Source: a virus. Taken from it: 25,593 nt of DNA. The position numbers were made by a program, and so were the translations under genes. The stretch is taken from positions 1 to 25,593 of IMG/VR virus record IMGVR_UViG_3300039310_000049. The stretch is one strand, 5' to 3'. The notes under the pieces are model-generated. The model was not told the DNA's origin, searched no databases, and worked only from the letters and a program-made list of their open reading frames with translations. Of this stretch, positions 21,737 through 25,593 are shown in pieces; position 1 is the first letter of the stretch, and each line of letters opens with the position of its first letter.

Positions 21737-22215
21737 TGCGTATTCATGGCGACAAACCGAAAGATCGGCCACCCGCTCCAGAGTACACAGGCTGGATCAG
21801 GATGAAGGATCGCTGTCGAAACCCGAAGAGCGAGGATTTCAAGCGGTATGGAGGGCGAGGCATCAGCGTCTTTGCGGGATGGCTGCACGATTATCCGGCC
21901 TTTCTGTCTCACGTTGGCAGAAAGCCAACTCCAAAGCACACGCTAGACCGTATTGACAACAACGGAAACTATGAACCAGGCAATGTGCGGTGGTTGTTGC
22001 AGAGGCTCCAGAGCCGCAATCGCAGGGATAATCACCTGTTGACGATGGGCGGCGTCACGCGCTCCGTGGCCGAGTGGAGCGAGGTAACAGGGATATCTTC
22101 ACCAACGATTTTATATCGAATCAGGCGAGGAATTTCGACGATTGATGCTTTGACTATTCCAGCCGGAAAAGGCGGAACTCGGGTTGTTGATCGTCGGGCG
22201 GAGGCGCTGCCGTGA
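21736..22215 (+). CDS. HNH-like protein with C-terminal DNA-binding repeat
   Basis: This 159-residue protein matches the small phage family with YTGWIRMKDRCRNP, RYGGRGISVFAGWLHDYPAF, LDRIDNNGNYEPGNVRWLLQRLQSRNRR, an HNH-like fold in which the classic first His is not obvious. The C-terminal part (GGVTRSVAEWSEVTGISSPTILYRIRRGISTIDAL) is a NUMOD/IENR-type helix-turn-helix. It is likely mobile or formerly mobile. The first codon may also be GTG 21733. It overlaps the ATPase stop and gives a GTGA overlap to the next tiny gene. Confidence 0.8.
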   Translation: MRIHGDKPKDRPPAPEYTGWIRMKDRCRNPKSEDFKRYGGRGISVFAGWLHDYPAFLSHVGRKPTPKHTLDRIDNNGNYEPGNVRWLLQRLQSRNRRDNHLLTMGGVTRSVAEWSEVTGISSPTILYRIRRGISTIDALTIPAGKGGTRVVDRRAEALP

Positions 22216-22301
22216 TTGGCCGGCCACGACTGCCCATAGCCGCCTGGCTGCTGTTCGTTGGGCTCGTCTTGGTTGTTGCTTGGCAGTGGGGAACGCAATG
22301 A
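22212..22301 (+). CDS. 29-residue single-span membrane peptide
   Basis: GTG 22212 overlaps the previous stop (GTGA) and its own stop overlaps the next start (ATGA at 22298). The peptide has a short basic N-terminus (GRPRLP) and a hydrophobic run of about 17 residues (AAWLLFVGLVLVVAW), a clear membrane span. Overlaps at both ends in a packed operon argue for a real gene. It might be a small membrane-acting early protein. Function unknown. Confidence 0.55.
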   Translation: MIGRPRLPIAAWLLFVGLVLVVAWQWGTQ

Positions 22302-22597
22302 CCTTGAAGAAAGGTGAGGTGTACCTGGGAACGTGGGCCGGCGAACCTGCATGGTTGCGGGTCACGTCGATTACACTGTGCACGGATGGATCATCATTGG
22401 TGGGCTTCTGGGTGGTACCGTCCCGCTGGTGGCCGAAGTGGTTGTGGTGGTCATGCTTTTTACATAAGATTGTCAGTGGTCGAGACTTTGTTGATCGGCT
22501 TGACCGCGCCACCGCAATCCATCAGCGACGAAAAGACGAGGCCGCAAAAGCAGTTGGAAGTCGAGAGGTTTCCCAGGTAGAAGTTCGATACCGATAA
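22298..22597 (+). CDS. Small unknown phage protein
   Basis: This 99-residue protein begins MTLKKGEVYLGTWAGEPAWLRV, a beta-rich half, followed by a Trp-rich segment (SRWWPKWLWWSCFLHK), which could lie near a membrane, and a charged C-terminal helix (DRLDRATAIHQRRKDEAAKA). It overlaps the tiny membrane peptide gene by ATGA. An upstream in-frame start (22184) would read through two other genes and is rejected. No family recognised. Confidence 0.55.
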   Translation: MTLKKGEVYLGTWAGEPAWLRVTSITLCTDGSSLVGFWVVPSRWWPKWLWWSCFLHKIVSGRDFVDRLDRATAIHQRRKDEAAKAVGSREVSQVEVRYR

Positions 22598-22607
22598 GGA
22601 GAAGACG

Positions 22608-23300
22608 ATGGCGAAGGTAATCTTTCGAGGCGCTCGGGTGCGCTTCGCAGACGTGCGTGAAGGGAAGGCGGGCGTTTATACGCGGATCTACGTCACCGCT
22701 GTATTCAGTGACGTGGTTCGCCGGGCAATGGGATGGGGCGTCAACGAAGATGGCGTCCTAACGCCGATGATCGTGAACAGCGGCAAGTTGGGTGGCGAGA
22801 TCCACGCGACCCATATAATTCTCACTCCGAATGGAAAGGAGCTGAGAAAGCACGAACTCCAATTGGATGTGGAAGTGGTCGATGACTTCCAGTACTTCCG
22901 GGTTACAGATTCCGATTCAGAGTCGATCTCTGAGGAGGTTAGGTTCACTGTCCACACCGCAGTGAGTGGTGCCGCCGGTCTGCTTGAGAACTACATGCGG
23001 AAGATCGGAACATCCGACAAGTCCGTCGGGCAGCTTCGGATCGCCTACGAAGAGCAGATGGAACTGGGCGAGCCGCCGGCCGATGACGCCGAAGAGGGTG
23101 GGACATGTGTTGACTGTAATAATGGGATTGCCTTGGTTGACGGTGATCCGACGATGCACGTATCCGGCCAACCGTGCGCAGCCTACGAGGGCGATGGAGA
23201 GGGTGGCCCGGCGCTGGCCAGCGTGGCGCAGATGGGCAGCGGGCACCGGAAGCGGGGTCGCGGGCAGATTGTGGAAGCCACGGCCGAACCGGTGAACTGA
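22608..23300 (+). CDS. Conserved phage protein of the recombination module, unknown
   Basis: This 230-residue protein opens with MAKVIFRGARVRFADVREGKAGVYTRIYVTAVFSD and has a long beta-rich first half with VVDDFQYFRV, then FTVHTAVSGAAGLLENYMRKIG and an acidic tail with CVDC. The beta-rich start recalls small phage proteins found next to exonuclease and annealing genes; it could be a single-strand-binding-like or accessory protein, but I see no clear OB-fold signature. A strong ribosome site (AAGGAG) precedes ATG 22608. The C-terminal Gly-rich end (HRKRGRGQ) is basic. Confidence 0.68.
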   Translation: MAKVIFRGARVRFADVREGKAGVYTRIYVTAVFSDVVRRAMGWGVNEDGVLTPMIVNSGKLGGEIHATHIILTPNGKELRKHELQLDVEVVDDFQYFRVTDSDSESISEEVRFTVHTAVSGAAGLLENYMRKIGTSDKSVGQLRIAYEEQMELGEPPADDAEEGGTCVDCNNGIALVDGDPTMHVSGQPCAAYEGDGEGGPALASVAQMGSGHRKRGRGQIVEATAEPVN

Positions 23301-23304
23301 AGCC

Positions 23305-23637
23305 ATGGGAAACAACGCAGCCTTCACCAGCTTCGAAGCGTCGGTTATCGCCGTCTACAACAGAGGCGTACTCGACAAGGAACTTCTGGACGCCCTGGCC
23401 GCTCCATACGAAGGCATGGACATCGACCGGGGCGGACAGGAAGGAACACTCGCCAAGGACGGCTTGGACATCGACGGGGTGATCTGCAAGATGTATGGCG
23501 TCGTTTTGGCGCCGTATCCCGACATCCCGAAGGATTATCGAGACTGGACGCCTGAACAGCAGGCCCTCAATGATAAATGGGTCGAGGCCAAGTACGAGGC
23601 CATCAACAAGATTGAAAAGCAATGGGGATGGGGATGA
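23305..23637 (+). CDS. Small acidic phage protein, unknown
   Basis: This 110-residue protein reads FTSFEASVIAVYNRGVLDKELLDALAAPYEGMDIDRGG, then KDGLDIDGVICKMYGV and an acidic, Trp-containing C-terminus. The pattern Y-x-RGVLD...LLD-x-LA is familiar from other phage early regions, but no function is known to me. It starts 4 bases after the previous stop and overlaps the next gene. Confidence 0.6.
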   Translation: MGNNAAFTSFEASVIAVYNRGVLDKELLDALAAPYEGMDIDRGGQEGTLAKDGLDIDGVICKMYGVVLAPYPDIPKDYRDWTPEQQALNDKWVEAKYEAINKIEKQWGWG

Positions 23638-24068
23638 CCTGCGCCTTCTGCCCGGCTACCGAAGATCTGATGACCTGCGATTTCTCCGTCTACGACTTTG
23701 TCCCGTCTGCGTATTGGCGTTTGCGGATTGGTGACAAGGTCCACAGGTTCCCAACCGGGGACAGGATAGATGACCGAACGCGGCCACCAGCCGAGGTGGT
23801 GATGCTGCAAGCCTACCTAGGTGGTACAGCAGTCCAGATGTCAGTTTTGGCGGCCAGTCCGCCTGGCTGGTATCGCCCCACGGTCGAAGTAACGCTCAAG
23901 AAGGTGAACGGTAAATTGATCCGACGAGTAATGCGCGCCGACGCGCCGGTTCAGGTGCTGGAGGACCGCAGTTGCGGCGCTCTGGCCTGCGAGTTGCACC
24001 GCTGCGAGCGTGGCCCAGGAGCGACGTGTTGCCGGGACCACTGGAGCGTTCTGGAGCAGGTGGCCTGA
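23634..24068 (+). CDS. Cysteine-rich small protein, possible zinc binding
   Basis: This 144-residue protein has an N-terminal TCAFCPATEDLMTC and a C-terminal CGALACELHRCERGPGATCCRDHW, so two Cys-rich ends around a beta-rich middle (AYWRLRIGDKVHRF, VEVTLKKVNGKLIRRVM). Together the ends could form one metal site. I chose ATG 23634, which overlaps the previous stop (ATGA); ATG 23622 or 23628 would only add Met-Gly repeats. No family recognised. The stop overlaps the next start (TGATG). Confidence 0.6.
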   Translation: MTCAFCPATEDLMTCDFSVYDFVPSAYWRLRIGDKVHRFPTGDRIDDRTRPPAEVVMLQAYLGGTAVQMSVLAASPPGWYRPTVEVTLKKVNGKLIRRVMRADAPVQVLEDRSCGALACELHRCERGPGATCCRDHWSVLEQVA

Positions 24069-24592
24069 TGGTCCTCCGCATGTCCCAGGCGCAATTCGGT
24101 CTATTCCAGGAGCAGCAACGCAAGGGCGGCGGGGCGGGTCCGAAGGAGGGCCAACCTCGCCAACCACGCCAGCGGCGCCGCAAAGACGATCTCCCTGAGA
24201 ACATCCTTGAAGGCCAGATCAAAGGTTTCCTGGAAAGCCGTGGCTGGATTCTTACCCGCAACCATGTGGGCACTTTCTTGCCGGCCGGCGTGGTGATGCG
24301 CTTGATCGAGTCTGGCACTGCATTGACGAAAGAGGCTTTGTTCCGGTGTATGGTCCGCATCGGCCAGAAAGGATTTCCTGATTGGACCGCAACGCGGCCA
24401 GTACCGGGCCAGCAGTACCGCAGGGACTGCTTCGAGTTCGAGGCGAAGGCTCCAGGCAAGCGCCCATCGCCAGAGCAGCGCCTGTGCCTTGAGAAGCGGG
24501 CCGCCGTCGGGCTGGCCTGCGTTTGGTTTGATGATTTCGACGGTGATTGGGATACCAGTTTTCTTCCCTGGTATAGGGAGAGATTTGCATGA
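24068..24592 (+). CDS. VRR-NUC-like nuclease
   Basis: This 174-residue protein has a basic N-terminal region (QPRQPRQRRRKDD) then ENILEGQIKGFLESRGWILTRNH, GQKGFPDWTATRP and RDCFEFEAKAPGKRPSPEQ. The PD...E-x-K layout and KRPSxEQ tail match VRR-NUC, a PD-(D/E)XK nuclease often found in phages and thought to act on structured DNA. It belongs in the recombination module with YqaJ and RecT-like proteins. The start overlaps the previous stop by 1 base; ATG 24080 is the alternative. Confidence 0.82.
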   Translation: MVLRMSQAQFGLFQEQQRKGGGAGPKEGQPRQPRQRRRKDDLPENILEGQIKGFLESRGWILTRNHVGTFLPAGVVMRLIESGTALTKEALFRCMVRIGQKGFPDWTATRPVPGQQYRRDCFEFEAKAPGKRPSPEQRLCLEKRAAVGLACVWFDDFDGDWDTSFLPWYRERFA

Positions 24593-25302
24593 CCCCAGAC
24601 GAACAGATCGCGGAACTTTCAGAGCAAGTGGTGTACCTACAGGCGCAGCTTTCCGACGCGCAAGCTGAACTACGTGGTATCCGAGACGATGCCGGTACAC
24701 CACTCGCTATCAGCGACGGGCTGTGGAAATTCGCAGAGGAGGAGTGCGGGCATAATCCGTTGTCCGCAAGGCCCGCCCTCTTAACTGTTATTGATTGGGT
24801 TCAAAAGGCGAAGGTCGAACTCGCCGACGCGCGAGCCGAACTCGCCGAGGCGCGGCTGGACACGGAGCGCATGAACAAGCTATGCCAGATCTCTATTCAG
24901 GATGCTCACAGTTTTCGGATCATTGTCCCACTGTGGTTCGACGGTGGAGATACAGATCCAGATTTGCGGAAGTCTATCGATGCCGCCCGCAAGCGAGAGG
25001 AGCCGAAATGCCAGAGCAAAAGTGGCATCAGTGCCGTGAGTGCGGGGCCGTCCATCTTGGAGCAGCCACCCTTCGGCACGATGACGCTGTTTGAGCAAGC
25101 GCAGGAACTTCTAAAGAAATACGCGCTCCCATCCTATCCCGGCGTGTCGTTCGACAGCGCGATAGCGACAATTCGGCAGGCCGACCGCACGGCCCGGCTA
25201 GAGACGCTGGAGTGGGTGCAAACGCTTCATGCTCATTTTGGTGGCCTGGTATTTGACGGTGAGATCGCGCGCCGCCTGAGGGAGATCAAAGATGCAGGTT
25301 GA
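24589..25302 (+). CDS. Coiled-coil protein, possibly a fusion of two small genes
   Basis: This 237-residue protein has a heptad-rich N-terminus (IAELSEQVVYLQAQLSDAQAEL), a middle part with LLTVIDWVQKAKVELADARAELAEARL, and a separate C-terminal part starting MTLFEQAQELLKKYALPSYPG at 25081. Between them residues about 141-164 are low in family signal, and an out-of-frame stretch there (25009-25095) reads MPEQKWHQCRECGAVHLG, a zinc-knuckle-like start. So an older order of coiled-coil gene, small zinc gene and third gene may have been joined by frameshift. ATGA overlap gives a supported start. Function unknown. Confidence 0.55.
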   Translation: MTPDEQIAELSEQVVYLQAQLSDAQAELRGIRDDAGTPLAISDGLWKFAEEECGHNPLSARPALLTVIDWVQKAKVELADARAELAEARLDTERMNKLCQISIQDAHSFRIIVPLWFDGGDTDPDLRKSIDAARKREEPKCQSKSGISAVSAGPSILEQPPFGTMTLFEQAQELLKKYALPSYPGVSFDSAIATIRQADRTARLETLEWVQTLHAHFGGLVFDGEIARRLREIKDAG

Positions 25303-25474
25303 AGTCTGTGGCGTGCAGCGGGAAGTGGAGTATCAGATTCGTGCAAGCTATCTGAATGGCGAACCGGAGTACTGGTCTATATGTGCCTACGCTCGATGGT
25401 TAGGATGGTATACTGTGGCGTCACGCTATACTATTCAAGAGATCGTCGCATTACTTCCAGAGGAGCACCGCTGA
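25292..25474 (+). CDS. Small unknown protein
   Basis: This 60-residue protein is beta-rich and aromatic: VEVCGVQREVEYQIRAS, EPEYWSICAYARWLGWYTVASRYTIQEIVALL. It overlaps the previous gene by 11 bases and the next by 1. A GGGAG lies about 10 bases upstream. No family recognised. Confidence 0.5.
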   Translation: MQVEVCGVQREVEYQIRASYLNGEPEYWSICAYARWLGWYTVASRYTIQEIVALLPEEHR

Positions 25475-25593
25475 TGCCTTCGTGGGAACTCACTCTCGCT
25501 GAAGTTAGGGGAATGTCAATGCCAGCCGAACCTGAACCGATGACGGAAGAGAAGTGGGCCGCGCTGGAGGCGGTACTCCACCCGGTGATCGTG
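25474..25593 (+). CDS. Unknown protein, 3'-truncated by the window edge
   Basis: The frame starts at ATG 25474 (overlapping the previous stop, TGATG) after GAGGAG and stays open to the last base, giving 40 residues: acidic, with MTEEKWAALEAVLHPVIV at the end. The length and function of the complete gene cannot be judged. Confidence 0.5.
   Translation, partial: MPSWELTLAEVRGMSMPAEPEPMTEEKWAALEAVLHPVIV

Noticed and set aside
20942-21772. Minus-strand frame of 276 codons
   Set aside because: It is antisense to the coiled-coil part of the SMC-type ATPase, a common source of long false frames.
1-25593. CRISPR arrays, rRNA or tRNA genes, integrase or attachment sites, transposase genes
   Set aside because: I looked for regularly spaced repeats, tRNA-like cloverleaf arms and recombinase motifs and found none I could support.

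Overview
The window looks like part of a tailed-phage or prophage genome with a contractile tail (myovirus type), from a G+C-rich, probably Gram-negative host. This rests on the left end, which holds the C-terminal part of a baseplate J-like protein, a DUF2612-type tail protein and a tail-fibre-like protein, and on the right end, which holds a phage recombination and early-gene module. All genes but one are on the + strand. Most neighbours overlap by 1-4 bases (ATGA, GTGA or TGATG junctions), so long stretches are probably translationally coupled operons. I cannot assign host or phage to a taxon from sequence alone.

Layout. (1) 2-2154: tail genes. (2) 2161-14280: a glycosylation island directly behind the tail fibre. 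It has eight glycosyltransferase-like genes (2161, 3692, 4539, 6335, 8947, 9629, 11162, 13552) and three enzymes that fit the late steps to a dTDP-3-acetamido-3,6-dideoxyhexose: a FdtA-type ketoisomerase (10291), a DegT-type aminotransferase (5222) and a hexapeptide acetyltransferase (10698). RmlA and RmlB are not in the window and would have to come from the host. The island ends at a strong terminator at 15054-15085. It also carries a DUF3489 protein, a Dam-type adenine methylase, a YkgJ-type Cys-cluster protein and several very small genes. (3) 15126-25593: early or recombination module, with a winged-helix protein, YqaJ-type exonuclease, DUF4326 protein, RHH/CopG repressor-like protein, RecT-like annealing-protein candidate, RecF/SbcC-like ATPase, VRR-NUC-like nuclease and a set of small uncharacterised phage proteins.

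HNH-type mobile genes are frequent: 2910, 7534, 14225 (the only minus-strand gene), 18293 and 21736, plus a zinc-finger remnant at 15126. Several sit exactly at gene junctions. The one at 14225 has exchanged 3' coding tails with a glycosyltransferase gene, and the one at 7534 is followed by a frameshifted PD-(D/E)XK nuclease gene.

The most unexpected element is a perfect 16-bp bacterial chromosomal parS site (ParB-binding) at 5151-5166 in the short gap before the aminotransferase gene, followed at once by an 8-bp hairpin. No parA or parB is visible, so the site would act through a ParB supplied from elsewhere, probably by the host. Other unexplained structures are a long leader hairpin at 7473-7519, an 18-bp direct repeat that precisely brackets the YkgJ gene, repeated CTTGACA promoter-like motifs, and a 40-residue peptide with a strongly cationic amphipathic helix at 9513-9635.

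No stretch longer than 300 bases lacks a gene. The larger gaps are 7301-7533 (terminator, promoter, leader hairpin), 8755-8946 (one hairpin, otherwise nothing recognised), 14990-15125 (terminator and promoter) and 5106-5221 (parS and hairpin).
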